Shown here piece after piece: positions 34,769 through 46,985 of a DNA stretch of 64,000 nucleotides. The notes below the pieces were generated by a model. The model saw only the letters and a list, made by a program, of their open reading frames with translations. It searched no databases and had not been told where the DNA came from. Within the stretch, counting starts at the first letter, position 1, and each line of letters opens with the position of its first letter. The DNA lies in NCBI RefSeq assembly GCF_021730395.1, contig NC_069370.1, positions 71,131,501 through 71,195,500 of the forward strand. The letters are read 5' to 3'. Source of the DNA: Mercenaria mercenaria (lineage: Eukaryota; Mollusca; Bivalvia; Venerida; Veneridae). The translations under genes and the position numbers were made by a program.

Positions 34769-36253
34769 GTGACATAGGGTCAAATACTTTAAAATGCAAT
34801 TAATTAAATTACAATTACATAGTGAAATGTCCCATTAAGTTATAACTACATTAATTTTGTTATCATTAAATTACAATTACATTGCAAATTGTATTTATTT
34901 AAGTTTAATTAGAAAACCAAATGGAGCAACAATCGAGCAAAGTTATTCCTAAATTGCGATATTACACTTAGAAACATATGTGTCTTAAAATGTGTGCCTG
35001 AGAGAGGCTATCACTCGATCCTTATCATTTTGAAATAAACTGGCGCAAAAGAAGCTGATACTCGACCCTTAATATTTTGACACCAATTCAACGACTAACT
35101 GCAGGTACAGAAGATAGAGTCAGGCATTTCTGTGCTAGTTACAAAGGGCTGTGAACCTACACGTCTTCGGCAGTTAATTTCATATAAAAAATAATCGAAC
35201 CAGCTATAAAAAAATGATCAAACTGACTGTTCAGCTTCTTTTTATTAATAGTATCCTGATTCAATAAGAATCGGAACAACAATTGTGCAACTTTTACATG
35301 ATGGTTTGATCATTTTCTCAAATAAAAAGATATGGTCTGTCGGCCAGTGTCTGTAAGCCCGCTAGTTTTTCGATTTTGTAACCTAGAATTAGGCAAAGGT
35401 TCATCTACTTCAGTCATAAATACTTACAATAAAAGAATGATGTCTCTTTCAACATTACCGTAAAAATAGCATAGATTATTATTTGTTCATAGTTTCTGCT
35501 TTAAACAAAGTTTACATATTGTTTTAGTCCAATATGTGCGAAATCTGAATGTTTTTTATTTTCAGCAAAAGGAAAGAATAAGAATAATCAAAATAAGATA
35601 CCTATGTTTTAAAGCCCACCTATTCAGTTACATATCTTATAATTAATGTTAATTTTTCTGTTTAATGTGTGAATTATGCGTATTTGCATTGCAAAACTCC
35701 TACTCGGTTCTTTTCTACAGCATTACAAGTTTAAATGAAATATACATTATGAAACGTACATACATAACCACGATTACATAGAACGAGCCAGGACAGTATG
35801 TTCATGTATTTTCAATCCGTTTATGGTTTGATATTTGATGGCAGTCCAGATGTATTCTTTACTGAAAATATCAGTTTATCATGTATTATTTGTTCAAAGT
35901 TGCTGATGTAATTTCTGATGTAAATCAGACCGATGGGTATAACATAAAATGTGTGCCTGTGACAGAATATCTCTCGACCCCTAATATTTTAAAATAAACT
36001 GGCACAAAAGAAGCAGATAGTCGACCCTTATTATTTTGCCACCAATTCAACGACTAACTGCAGGTACAAAAGATGAAGGCAGAGTGCTAGTTTACAAAGG
36101 GCTGTGAAACTTCAGTAGGTCTGATTAGTGATCCTTAGTTCCCTGTGACAAACATGATTAATGAATATCTGTTTCATTTACAATACCTGCATACTGGATG
36201 AATGTCAATTTTTATTGTATAAAAGGTAAGAAGCAGAATGTATCTACAGAGAA

Positions 36254-36490
36254 GATCGGACGCAGTGGTCCAGTGGTAACACTGTCTGACTACAAAACCA
36301 GGAGTCTGAAATTGAGTCCCCACTCCTCCAACTAAAAATTACTTACACTGGGATAAGAGTCCCATGTATGGGTGCTTTACACCTTGCACGTTAAAGAATC
36401 AGGGAAGCTTCTGGAATTATAGCGTCTTCTGTACCTTGCATAATCCTCCCACTAACATTACTAACAGTCTTCTGGAGTAGTCACAAATAT
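36254..36490 (+). mobile_element. tRNA-derived SINE, second family
   Basis: The head CGCAGTGGTCCAGTGGTAAC and TCTGAAATTGAGTCCCC are A- and B-box-like. The body contains TTTACACCTTGCACGTTAAAG and CTTCTGGAGTAGTCACAAAT. An inverted copy lies at 60.66-60.90 kb within the inverted duplication. Confidence 0.7.
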
Positions 36491-37059
36491 GGGTTACCGG
36501 TGGGGACCATGAATAAGCTTACAAACAATATCTGCAGATAACTTTTCCAGTTTCTGTGGTGGTGGTGTATTCATATGATCAAAGTTCTGTGACATGAATG
36601 ACAACTAATTTTCTGTAATACAGTTAATTTCATATGACATACATTATTGAAAAATAAATTGAACCAAATATAAAAAAGAAACCATCAAACTAACTATGCT
36701 CAGCTTCTTTTCAATTTCTTGGTACAATAAGAATCGGAACAGCAATTGTACAATCTTTACATTATGGTTTGGACATTTTCTAAAATATATACGGTCTGTC
36801 GGTTATGACCCAACTGCTTTGAGACACACCGCATGTTTGGTGTTCAGCCCTTTACAGTTGGACGCTACGCTTTCCTCTTTGATTGTGTTTGACGGAACAG
36901 GTGGAAAACTCTTTGATAGCTAGTTCTTAAATTCCAACGGGACTGAGCTATTTTGATTTCTGTTTTCTGGCCTGTTTCGTCGGGCACTTAAGGGTGTTTC
37001 CCTTATTGCTATGTCTTCTGCAAAGACATTGAGTACATGCATAAGCGTTTCTGATAGTA
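36490..37059. other. Spacer shared with 60.5 kb
   Basis: TATCTGCAGATAACTTTTCC and TGGTGGTGGTGTATTCATAT match, inverted, the sequence at 60.5-60.65 kb. It is therefore part of the duplicated landscape. No gene is seen; a 75-codon open frame at 36696 has no recognisable domain. Confidence 0.5.
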
Positions 37060-37174
37060 ATCAACAGCATTTCCCTCATCAGAAATAAATGTAGCTTCCA
37101 TAGTGCATTGCACAACTAAGATTGACGCACGTTGCCACTGTGGTTAAATGTATTGATATTAATAAGTAGTATAA

Positions 37175-37247
37175 GTCCCCGTAGCGCAGTGGATAGCGCG
37201 CTGGACTTCTAATCCAGAGGTCGTGGGTTCGAATCCCACCGGGGATG
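37175..37247 (+). tRNA. tRNA-Arg (UCU), copy B
   Basis: Identical in sequence to copy A over all 73 nt, with a complete cloverleaf and anticodon TCT. A TTTT terminator lies at 37255-37258. The 5' flank (AAGTAGTATAAGT) differs slightly from copy A. Confidence 0.95.
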
Positions 37248-37801
37248 ATACTTGTTTTGCAAACGTACAAGCATTCCAAAACCCCATGCAGGTCATTGTG
37301 TTGTGTCATTATCTTCCCTGAAGTGAAACTGAATTCAGAATGTAATTTATTGTTTTATAAAATTTATATGGACTGTTTCAGATATGTGATAAGAATGAAA
37401 ATTTGGCAAAATTATGAAAACATTGAAAGAAAAAAATCACTTTTACTAATGCAACTTGTGCCAGCTCTAAAATTTGGAGTCTTGCTTCAAACCAGAATTG
37501 CATTTTTCACATTGTTGAACATTAGCGATGTTTCACTTAATTTTCGCCATGTTATCTCCTCTTTACATACTAAACACAAACCCTATTTCGCCGATTGGAT
37601 ACGGGGCCATTTATTCCGATATAATATTAATGAAAAACTGTATTCTATATATAATCAATAAATCTATACATTTTATATATTCTTCGTTTATTTCCAGTGA
37701 AGACGAGCATTTCGAAATCAATAAAGAATGTGTATTCTTGGTTACTTTTGATCTCATATATTTCAGATGAGATATACTGTACATAATAGATAACTTGTTA
37801 T

Positions 37802-39276
37802 CTATCTTTGTATACGGCTGGACTCCCCTCACGGGTATGATAGCCGGGGTGCGCGTCATAACCAGATAAAAGTTGGTTTAAAAGCAGTGAAAGGAAGGCT
37901 TTAAAAATGAAGATAGTGAGAATGAAGATAAAAGTGTGAAAGTGTTAAGTAAGATGAAATATTTACAAGTTAAAAGGGGTTAAAAACATCCGCTTTGTGA
38001 GTTCAGGGGCGGTAAGAGAGGACCGAGGGGTCAAGACATCGTTTGAACCCCTCAAGGCCAGGCTGGAGTACAGTTTGAGAAGGCATGTGGTTCCACAACA
38101 CGACAGTATAAGGGAAGAAGGAGTATTTGAAATAATTTGCTTCAGTATGGACTTGACGGAAGGAGAGTTCATGCATATGCCGCGACATTCTCACAGGCCT
38201 TTCTAAGTAAGATGGAACTGGTACCGCAGCTAAACCACACATGATCTTATCAAAAATGGTCAGTCGGGCCAGGTTGTGTCTGTCCTGTAAAGTCTGCCAA
38301 CCTAACTCGTTCCGCATGCTGGTGACACTGTCATAGGTAGAATAATTATTTTTAACCCATGTAACTGATCTTTTTTTAACTTTTTCTAGTTGTTTATCAA
38401 TGTTGGTATCTGTGTGGGGGCTCCAGACTGTAGAGGCATACTCTAATTGCGGTCTTACCAGGCTGTGTCCTTAATATGTTGGTTTGTAGACTGGACATTT
38501 ATACGTAAAAATCCTGATGTTTTGTTTGCATTGGATGTTATTTGCTCTATGTGTTGATTCCATGAAAGGTCTTCAGATATATTAACTCCAAGATATTTTG
38601 CACTGGGTACTGATTCTAATGTTTGGCGATGTAAGGTGTAATTGCATTGAATTTTGTATTTGGTACTTTTAGATATATGAATGACGACACACTTGCTTGG
38701 ATTGAACTCCATCTCCCAGGCATCCTCCCAAAACACAAGTTTATCTAGAGCCTGTTGGCGAATGGAACAGTCTTGTTTGTTGTTGATCACAAGGTAAACG
38801 GCAGTGTCATCAGCAAAAAGACGGACCTCTGAAGAGAGAGATTCAGGAAGATCATTAATATAAAGAAGAAAGAGAGGAGGACCAAGTACTGAACCTTGGG
38901 GGACCCCTGATGTAACCGGGACTTGATTTGATGATTCTCCACTTGCTGAGTTCTGCCTATGAGAAAAGAATGAATCCAGTTGATGGTGACGGTATTAACA
39001 CCAAGTTCCTGAAGTTTAAAGAGAAGTTTTAGGTGAGAAACTTTATCGAAGTCTCACAAGAGCGGCGTTCTCGAAAACCGTGCTGCAAGTCGTATAAGAT
39101 GTTATGTTTATTAAAATGAGCTGAAAGGTTTGATGCTACAATGTGCTCTAAAAGAGATACACGTTAGTGAAATGGGACGATAGTTAGCAGGGTCCTCTTT
39201 GTTTCCTTTCTTGAAGATTGGAACAACGTTGGCTGATGTCCAAATATCTGGGAGTTTACCGGAGTCTAAGGATTTT
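37802..39276 (-). mobile_element. 5'-truncated CR1/jockey-like LINE
   Basis: Read on the minus strand, reverse transcriptase motifs come in order: [20 protein letters not shown] (from about 39.25 kb), then VTSGVPQGSVLGP, then VRLFADDTAVYL with the FADD catalytic motif (about 38.8 kb). The thumb follows (SAKYLGVNISEDLSWNQHIE) and then the C terminus with KYSFFPYTVVLWNHMPS (about 38.1 kb). Stops and frame changes interrupt it, so it is dead. Target duplication CTTGTTAT flanks it at 37794-37801 and 39277-39284, and the empty site is in copy A at 33518-33525. The 5' portion (endonuclease and start of the polymerase) is missing. Confidence 0.9.
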
Positions 39277-39794
39277 CTTGTTATTGTATAGTTCTGTTAG
39301 AATAAACTGAAATCTCTCACGACCTTTTTTTAAATTTACCTAGATCTATAACATAATTCTTGAATCATGAAAATCTGATGCCTCACAAACAATCCTTCTA
39401 AGAAAAATCGTATCGATTTTTTTCTACATCGACGTCCAGGAAACAACAGTGATGAAGGTTGTGAGACACTGTGTTCAAGAAGCAATTCAGTGACGCCTGT
39501 AGACTTCTTACAATAAAAATCCTGGTTAAAATTTTAATCAGGAGACCAAGATTCTTATCTAAACGTAAAAATATTCAATTCCTTATAAAACAAGCTTTCT
39601 CTTATACTAAGTTTGCGCTACTGACATATAAATTCAATATATATATGTATGCTTATTTTTTGTAAACCAATGTACTTTAAGTAAAAACAAACATATTCAA
39701 TTCTTTATAACGAAAGCCTCTAATTTTAAATTTAAATTTCTATTCACGGTTTCAAATACAGTTTGTTTTGTAAATCTATTTATATTTGTAATTG

Positions 39795-40005
39795 GATTTC
39801 TCCAGAAGACTATTGATAATTTTAGAGGATAGTGCAAGATACAGACGACGCTCCAATTCCGGAAGTTTCTTTCAAGGTTTAAAGCGTCCATACACGATGC
39901 TCATATCTCAGTGTTTGTTATTTTAGGTAAATGAACAAGGATTTGAGCTCACGACCCCTGGTTCATAGCCAGATAGTCACGGCATCACTGGACAAATGTT
40001 TGCAT
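39795..40005 (-). mobile_element. SINE-like remnant in copy B
   Basis: Counterpart of the remnant at 34.0 kb, with the same TTCTCCAGAAGACTATTG and CACGACCCCTGGTT words. Its presence in both copies shows it predates the duplication. Confidence 0.6.
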
Positions 40006-41095
40006 CCTTTATCTAAATAAAGTGCACACTAGAACTAACTAATATTTAGAACACATTCTCTTTGGTCAATATCTATAAATATACTTTACCTTGACATAGG
40101 GTCAAGTACCAAATGGAGCAACAATCGAGCAAAGTTATCCTTCATTGCAATATTACACAAAGAAACATGTGTCTTAAAATGTGTGCCTGTGAGAGACTAT
40201 CACTCGATCCTTATCATTTTGAAATAAACTGGCGCAAAAGAAGCTGATACTCGACCCTTAATATTTTGACACCAATTCAACGACTAACTGCAGGTACAGA
40301 AGATGCAGGTAGTGTCAGGGCATTTCTGTGCTAGTTACAAAGAGCTGTGAACCTACGTCTTCAGCAGTTAATTTCAGCTATAAAAAAGATCAAACTGACT
40401 GTTCAGCTTCTTTTTATTACTAGTATCCTGATACAATAAGAATCGGAACTACAATTGTGCAACTTTTACATGATGGTTTGATCATTTTCTCAAAGAAAAA
40501 GATGTGGTCTGTCGGCTAGTGTCTGTAAGCCCTGTAGTTTTTCGATTTCGTAACCTAGAATTAGGTCAAGGTTTATCTACTTCAGTCATACTTACAATAA
40601 AAGAATGACATCTCTTTCAAAATTACCGTAAAATATAGCACAGATTATTATTTGTTCATTGTTTCTGCTCTAAACAAAGTTAACATATTGATTTTGTACA
40701 ATATGTGCGAAATCTGAATATTTTTTATTTTCAGCAAAAGGAAAGAATAAGAATAATCAAAATAAAATACCTAGGTTTTAAAGCCCACCTGTTCAGTTAC
40801 ATATCTCATAATTAATGTTAATTTTTCTGTTTAATGTGTGAATTATGCGTATTTGCATTGCAAAACTCCTACTCAGTTATTTTCTACAGCATTACAAAGT
40901 TGAAATGAAACATACATTATGAAACACACATAACCAAGATTACATAGAACGAGCCAGGACAGTTTGTTCCTGTCTTTTCAATACGTTTATGGTTTGATAT
41001 TTGATGGCAGTCCAGATGTATTCTTTACTGAAAATATCAGTTTATCATGTATTTTGTGTTCAAAGTTGCTGATATAATTTCTGATGTAAATAAAC

Positions 41096-42080
41096 ATTGT
41101 AGAATAGTTCATATATCAGACTGACAGGTACAACATGGGCAGTGAAACATACGTTACTTTTGGTAAAACATGTTTCATCAAATAGATCTGCTTTTCGGAC
41201 CAAGATTTTACTGTGTGACGGAGTTACTAATTTGTGTAATCATATCATATTTTATTAACGAAAGACAGAGGAGACTGTCATATTGTTTTAATTAGAACTC
41301 GAAATTGAGAACACTGTAATAACGTCAACATTGGTAAATATGACGAATCAAAATAATTTGAACAATCTTGGTTGAAGGTCACACAAATACCATTTGTGTG
41401 GAATTATTTTAAAATCGGGCGAGCAGTTTCACACAGAAGGTTTTTAAAGTTTCCAATATATACCAAAGAAGTATAAAATACGTTTTTACTTTTATAGCTC
41501 TGGCTCTGGCGGACCCTAGAACAATTTGAACAACTTTGGTAGAAAACAACCCGAGAAACATCCAGGCCAAGTTTCATCAAAATCCATTCAGTGGTTTTGG
41601 AGATGTTATTTAAAGAAAATTGTTGACGACGGACGCATGCATGACGGACACAGCATGATCACAAAAGCTCACCAGTTTTACTACCTTAAGCGTAATATTT
41701 TTCATATAATAATAAAGTTTAAAATCAGTGAGTGTTGTCTTAACATGTGTTTCAGTTTTAAATATCCTCTTCAACCTGCTTTATCACACTGACATTAAGT
41801 AAGAAAATACGAAATATTGAGTGATTCTGTAGCAGTGACTGAAGAGTGAAAAATGGTCTATCAATAGAAAGTCAGAGAGACCCTTATCAAAGGCCCATGT
41901 AGGCAATTTAAAAGTATGTAATAACATATGTGAAAAGCAAATACTGTCACAACTTTAATTTGCCTCAAGTACAAAAATACTCCATTCTCTAGACATTACA
42001 GTAAGAAATACTCATTCATTCCTTTAAGACATGAACGAGCTCAATAACTTACAATAAAATGTGAATGGTTTGGCTTTGAA
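41096..42080. other. Spacer with a HINE-like scrap
   Basis: At about 41.52-41.69 kb, AACATCCAGGCCAAGTTTCA, TCAGTGGTTTTGGAGATG and GACGACGGACGCATGCATGA look like the minus-strand 5' part of a tandem-repeat element of the kind seen elsewhere. Nothing else is recognisable. Confidence 0.45.
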
Positions 42081-42082
42081 AA

Positions 42083-42450
42083 ATGACAGACAGTTACAGA
42101 ACAGTTAGTTACACGGTTTTGCTGTATAAAAGCTTTCGTCCTACATCTGTTTCCGTAGAATCACAAGCGATCGGAGACCTTGAAAGGTGCACAGTTATAA
42201 TCAATGACTGGATGAATAAAAACAAACTGAAAATGAACACTTCCAAAACTGAATTTATTATGTTTGGTAGCAGACCTCAATTGAACAAATGTTATGTTGT
42301 TCCATACAACAAGTGCAAAACATTCAAAGATAGAAGTTTCTGTACTACTGGTAGTGGAGCAGCTTAGTGTGAAAATCTAAGGAAATACTTCACTTGATGA
42401 TACAAGTATGAAATTTACACTAAATGTTCATCATATGGCCCAGATTCAAA
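42083..42450 (+). mobile_element. LINE reverse transcriptase fragment
   Basis: The frame reads SVSVESQAIGDLERCTVIIN then DWMNKNKLKMNTSKTEFIMF. This is the region just after the FADD/YADD box in CR1-like and jockey-like LINEs, where an N-x-L-K-M-N-x-x-K-T-E-F pattern is conserved. A following frame (MKFTLNVHHMAQI) is the thumb. Both the 5' and 3' ends of the element are missing. Confidence 0.75.
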
Positions 42451-43560
42451 AATGATCGAGGGCCATCTAAAAATCATCCATTTTCAAGATGGCCTCCAAA
42501 TTTCAAAATGGCTGCCAGAATTGAGGCATTTTTCATATAATCACGATCTGTAAGTTTCTAAAATATCATATTTATTGGGCTGTAACATGTTTTTCCTATC
42601 AATTTGTTCCCATTAGCTGAAAGTTTTATTTTTAATGTTGCCTTTTCCAAATATAGACCCATTTAAGAAGGTCGCCATCTTTAAAATGACCGCCAGACTC
42701 TTAGATAACGTTCTTATCACGGCCAAGCTTGACTCTTCTACTTTCAGTGCTATAACCATCGACTATTGATTAGATCCTGGTCCCAGGTAAACCTGAAAGC
42801 ATATTATTATGATACTGGCCTGAAATAAGCTAATATGGTTTATATGGACGTCTCTTCTTTTCATTCTCTTCTCTGTTCTACCCTTCTTTTCTTGCTTTGT
42901 TTCACTGAGAAACAGTATCAAAATCATGACAATACTGGACCATTGCTAATCAGCTGAAACAAAATCTTTAATTAAATGATATGTGTAATGATTCTATAGA
43001 ATGAACTACAAACACTACAAGGGCACACTGATATAGTTCATAATGTCATGTTACTCAGCATGGGGTCCAGTGACAACTTCAATACGTATATGTAACAAAA
43101 CAAAACAAGTTGTATCCCATACAGCAAAATGTTAAAATATTTATTGAAGGCGGAAAAAGGATAGTTCATTGGCCTTCAAATTAAAATAGTACATACTTTG
43201 TATTAACAGATACCAAATTTGAATATATCATTGTAAGTTTAAGTGTTTAAGTATCTGTGCTTTTGTTTATGTTCTTTTTCAAACTCTTGATAATGTTGAA
43301 AAGAGTATAATAGAAGACCTCCTAAACTATGGAATAGATTTCTTAGATGCGCTGAAAATAAAACTAAACTATTGAGTTTTCGTGCGGATAAAACAAGACG
43401 TATCACTAATGATGATGAATACCCCCAGATATCAGCTTATTGTCAGAGGAACAGGGTTATTGAAAATATGATACATTGCTTAGTATATTGTACAGGGACA
43501 AAATGTACAAAGAAGCACAAAAAATGGTGTGCAAATATCTTTAAAAAAAGAAGAAATTAA
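42451..43560. other. Unassigned DNA
   Basis: AAGATGGCCTCCAAATTTC and AATGGCTGCCAGAAT near 42.5 kb form a short purine-rich repeat that recurs near 46.36 kb. An open frame of 62 codons at 43372-43560 is basic and Cys-containing but unrecognised. Confidence 0.4.
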
Positions 43561-43739
43561 GTCAGTAGGTCAAGGTCATGCACAAGGGACCATTTTTTTT
43601 TTAATCTTGTCTTTTGGCATTTTCTGTGATATGAAGGCTGCTCCATAACCACAAATCAAATCAAGCCTGCAACATTTCCGTTTATGTCGTGTTTTTTATT
43701 TTATAATATATCCCCAAGGGATATAGTTATACTTAACAA

Positions 43740-44310
43740 ATAAAGTATGTTACAAAAAAAAGGTAACTCTGTTCGTATTTGAAACAAATAAAGGGCAACA
43801 ACTTAGTCAAAACTCATTCTAATGGAACGTGTTTTGCACATGCATAACTACACTTGGTACCAATGATAATAGTAAGAACAAGGTGTGATAAAAGTCTGGC
43901 ATACAATGGCTGATAAGTAACTCGGACATTTTTTCCATATAATTATATAGAAAAAGAAATAATAAAGGGCTATAACTATGTGAAAAATAATTCAAATGGA
44001 ACATGCTTTGCACATGTACAACTTGACTTGGTACGAATAATAATTGCAAGGTTTGATAAAAGTCTCGCATATGATGACCGAGAAATAGCGCGGCAAACGT
44101 TTTCCATATACATATAAAGAAAGAAAAATAAATGGCCATAACTAAGTGAAAAATCAACATGCGCACCTTGGCTTTGTACTGATAATAATTACAAGGTTTG
44201 GTTGTAAACTGGCAAATAATTGCTGAGAAATAGCGCAGACAAATTCCGTATACAGACGGACGGACTGGAATCCAGAATAGCCCCTAGATATCTCGGGGTA
44301 TTATGATAAC
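43740..44310. repeat. ~165-bp tandem repeat with CGGACGGAC end
   Basis: Three degenerate units contain AATGGAACATGCTTTGCACATG, ACTTGGTACGAATAATAAT and TGATAAAAGTCTCGCAT. The block ends in AGACGGACGGACTGG and CCCCTAGATATCTCGGGG, which resembles the start of a HINE-like element read on the minus strand. Confidence 0.55.
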
Positions 44311-44677
44311 TTTGCAAACCAATAAAATGATCATAGCAACAAAAGCTGCCGATATTGTTTGCAATTTATATATAAACAGAAATGCGCTTGCTCCATGTAA
44401 TCACGAAGAAGCCGATAATCATTGACAGGAAACCGAACAATTACAATTATTAGTTAGTTCTTGCTATGGCAGTGTACTGATGTTTTTTGCTTACTTAGTC
44501 CTCACTCAGAGGCATTGCCTTTGTTTCTTGCTTTTACCGGTTGCGAAACTGTTTCTGCATTTGTCAACAAGGGCAAGAAATCTGCATGGCAGGAATGGAA
44601 TGTTTGTGAAACAGCTATAGTTCAAAGTATTTCATAGTCTCAGTGTTGCCAAATACATAATAGTAAGTGAGTAGGAA

Positions 44678-45060
44678 ATGGATACATTAGAAACAAATTT
44701 AGTTATACTGTATGCTCGATCAAGCACGACATGCAAGATGGATGAAGCTCGACTTGATTTGTTTGCCCGGAAACAAAGCGCGTATAATGCGATTCCACCA
44801 ACAAAAGGTGCTCTGAAAAATTCATCAAGCGAGCAATTTTTCAGGCAGGCCATGTCTGATGTAAAGCAGCTGTTACCATGCAGCAACTGTCGCCTCCGTC
44901 AAACTGGAGATGGCTGAAGCAGAACAATGTGTGAATCCCATATCGGATGGAATTGTCGGTTAAATCTGAATGCTTCCAGGTCCTTCAAATGTGTGACTGC
45001 AAAAGGACTTCCTGTGCTGGAAATTGTAAGTGCCACCTCTTAGGTCTGTTATGCACAGCA
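44678..45060 (+). pseudogene. Broken Cys-rich repeat-gene fragment
   Basis: One frame reads LDLFARKQSAYNAIPPTKGAL. Later frames read WLKQNNV, then MCDCKRTSCAGNCKC and LLGLLCT. This order (a PPT segment, then a W-containing linker, then a C-x-C-rich tail) matches, from memory, a family of uncharacterised invertebrate proteins often found in multi-copy. The tail resembles a tesmin-like CXC motif. The copy is broken and truncated. Whether the family belongs to a mobile element is not certain. The neighbourhood is purely repetitive. Confidence 0.5.
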
Positions 45061-45419
45061 ATTTGATGTTGCAACTGTTAAGAAAATGACTAAATGCAGC
45101 ATATGCATATTTTTTTGTTTCGGCTAGAACACGATTTCCGATGTGTATAATTTCATTGGTATAGTAAATCAACAGAAATAGTTTCTGAAGGTTTGCCTTA
45201 TAAGAAAATGTTGCTCTTGACTGTGCAAGTGCTCACGCTGTCCTATTTCTTTATCCCCTCGTGGTTTATAAGACGCATTTTCTAACGATGTTAATTTATT
45301 GCATTGAATGTAATCTGAGTGTAATGTATATAAAACTTATATTGGTTGATGTACTCCAGATTTTACATTTGTTCAAAAACAAAACTGCAAGTTATAAAAA
45401 CTTAAGTGTTGAGATGTCT

Positions 45420-45740
45420 AAAATAAAATCTGGAAAGTAGATCACTCGGAAGCACCGATAACAAGGCAATTAGTGAAAATTGCAGACTCGGTTTGATTGA
45501 GTCTGTTCATGGGCAGTAATGGAAAAAGCAACACTGCCCACGCCCCCTAGCATCGGCTTAAGCAGTATTCAATCTTCAAATCTAAATGAGTTGAAATCAA
45601 TAATCCCGAAGGACCAGAAAATATAACAACACTGAGATGAAGTCGGGGCAACTTTTTACGGCCGCCACACAGCACTTAACACCCGCTGTTGTGAAGTAAA
45701 TAAAATCTGGAAAGTAGATCCCTCGGAAGCACCGATCCAT
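45420..45740. repeat. 40-bp direct repeats around 0.23 kb
   Basis: AAATAAAATCTGGAAAGTAG followed by CTCGGAAGCACCGAT occurs at about 45420 and 45698. Between them is CTCGGTTTGATTGAGTCTGT and a CCCCCTAGCATCGGCTTAAG block, a diverged version of the start of the duplicated unit (31.67 and 47.35 kb). It may be a small insertion with a long flanking duplication, or a local tandem duplication. Confidence 0.55.
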
Positions 45741-45824
45741 ACAAAATTGATTACAAATTAAAAGAATACGAATACTACAGATTGATGTTCTGTTCTAAAC
45801 TGAAACGAAAGTGTATTAATAAAA

Positions 45825-46288
45825 CCAAGGAGCTGCGTTCAATAAACGCTTGATGCCCCCAGTGTCATCCTTATTGGTAGATTTTGCACCTGAGCCCAAA
45901 CCGAGGTCAAGGTCAAACTGAGGTCAGGTGATGTTTGAAGATGAGGAATGGTCACAGTTTACATCTGTATTTGTATCTATTCATTCTTGTAAGGGGTATT
46001 GATGCTAGACGAAACGGTCCCATTTGGTTAACCAAGAGATGACCCATATAAAGCAAACTAAGTCCAAAATGAGGTCAAGGTCAAACTGAGGTCAGGTGAT
46101 GTCTGAAGATGAAAAATGGTCACAGGTTACATCTGTATTAGTATCAAATCATTCTAGTAAGGGTATTGATGCAAGATGAAACGGTCCCATTGGTTAACTT
46201 CGTGTAGACCAACGGACGGACGTACGAACGGACGGACGGACAGGACATTTATTATATGTCTCCGGCATCCGTAGATGCTGGGGGCATA
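45825..46288 (-). mobile_element. Complete short HINE-like element
   Basis: On the minus strand it starts TTATGCCCCCAGCATC with hairpin GCATC-TACG-GATGC, then GTCCGTCCGTCCGTTCGTAC. Two units contain AAACGGTCCCATT-type and GACCTTGACCT words. It ends with CTGGGGGCATCAAG (inverted copy of the start), hairpin GCGTT-TATTG-AACGC and AGCTCCTTGG. A 3' half of the same family sits at 21.65 kb. At 464 bp it is the most compact example in the window. Confidence 0.8.
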
Positions 46289-46439
46289 AAAATGCTATCA
46301 TTTTAATGTATTACATGCTTGCCTCAAACAAAGTACTGAAAAGTAAATACAAAATGGCGGCCATTTTGTTTTCGCGGCGGCCATCTTGAAAACGACATTA
46401 TTTTAAGTGGCCCTTGATCTTATGTTAAAGCGCATGCCA

Positions 46440-46985
46440 GGTAGTTATTGTCCTGTAAATTTGATGCTTGTATCATCAACTGAAGTATTTATGCGATATC
46501 CTGCTCCACTATGGTCCAAAAATTTGGGATGAACTACCGTTAGAACTACGCAAAAGTAAATCACTTGACATATTAAAAAATCTTAAGACACTGTATTTCA
46601 GAGATTTCGCGGCATTGTTTAAATTTTTTGATAACTGTTTATTATGCGAAAACAGCACGTGATAGTTCTTAAATTTTTGTAAAAGGTTTTACATTTCAAC
46701 ATTTATATTTCCAAGGTTTGTTTAATTAAACGCACTTGTTGGTAAGGCTCTATGGGTAGGGTAGCGTGTAGTATTTCTTTCTTAAATAGTATATGATGGC
46801 ACCATTAACCGGGGGTTAGAAACTCTATATGCAGCTCGTCTGGGCGTACCATGTGATGCTTTAAGCACTGGTATTCGCAATAGGGGTAAAATGACCTCAA
46901 GGGGATGGGGTGCGGTCATGACTGTTTGTTACAATAAGGCTGTTATTATTATTATCGTCATTATTAATATTGTTATAATAATAAT
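46440..46985 (+). mobile_element. LINE 3' end with ATT-repeat tail
   Basis: The frame 46468-46662 reads HYGPKIWDELPLELRKSKSL then DILKNLKTLYFRDFAALFKF, the extreme C terminus of a CR1/L2-like LINE (the GPKIWNxLPxEIR pattern). A 3' UTR follows and the element ends in a run of TTATTATTATTATCG-type repeats at 46.94-46.99 kb, as in LINEs that terminate in short tandem repeats. All upstream domains are missing. Confidence 0.8.

Larger units (their letters stand above)
31671..35930 (+). repeat. Duplicated unit, copy A
   Basis: It begins with TTGATTGAGCCTGGACGG and GCCCCGGGTTGAGCAGAA, shared with 47.35 kb. It runs through GTTTACAGTGCAAGGATGGT and an ATTAC/GTAAT-rich block (32.45-32.66 kb), then a tRNA-Arg gene. 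From there to about 35.93 kb it matches 37.06-41.09 kb almost collinearly. Relative to the 47.3-kb copy it lacks about 0.4 kb near 32.0 kb and about 1.25 kb just before the tRNA. A LINE 3' end (34258-34768) is absent from copy B. Confidence 0.8.
37060..41095 (+). repeat. Duplicated unit, copy B
   Basis: From CAACAGCATTTCCCTCATC and GTGCATTGCACAACTAAG it includes a second tRNA-Arg gene, then follows copy A nearly base for base to TTTCTGATGTAAAT at about 41.09 kb. The offset between A and B is about 4.3 kb before the inserted LINE. Copy B contains the LINE at 37802-39276 and lacks the LINE tail seen in A. An open frame of 138 codons (37245-37661) starts in the tRNA and matches no family I know. 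Confidence 0.85.

Noticed and set aside
37245-37661. 138-codon open frame starting in the tRNA of copy B
   Set aside because: The homologous frame in copy A is broken, no domain is recognisable, and it starts inside a tRNA gene.
31671-41095. Copies A and B as the two ends of one large LTR-type or virus-like element
   Set aside because: The repeats are several kb long, carry a tRNA gene, and enclose no polymerase, integrase or capsid gene; segmental duplication explains them better.
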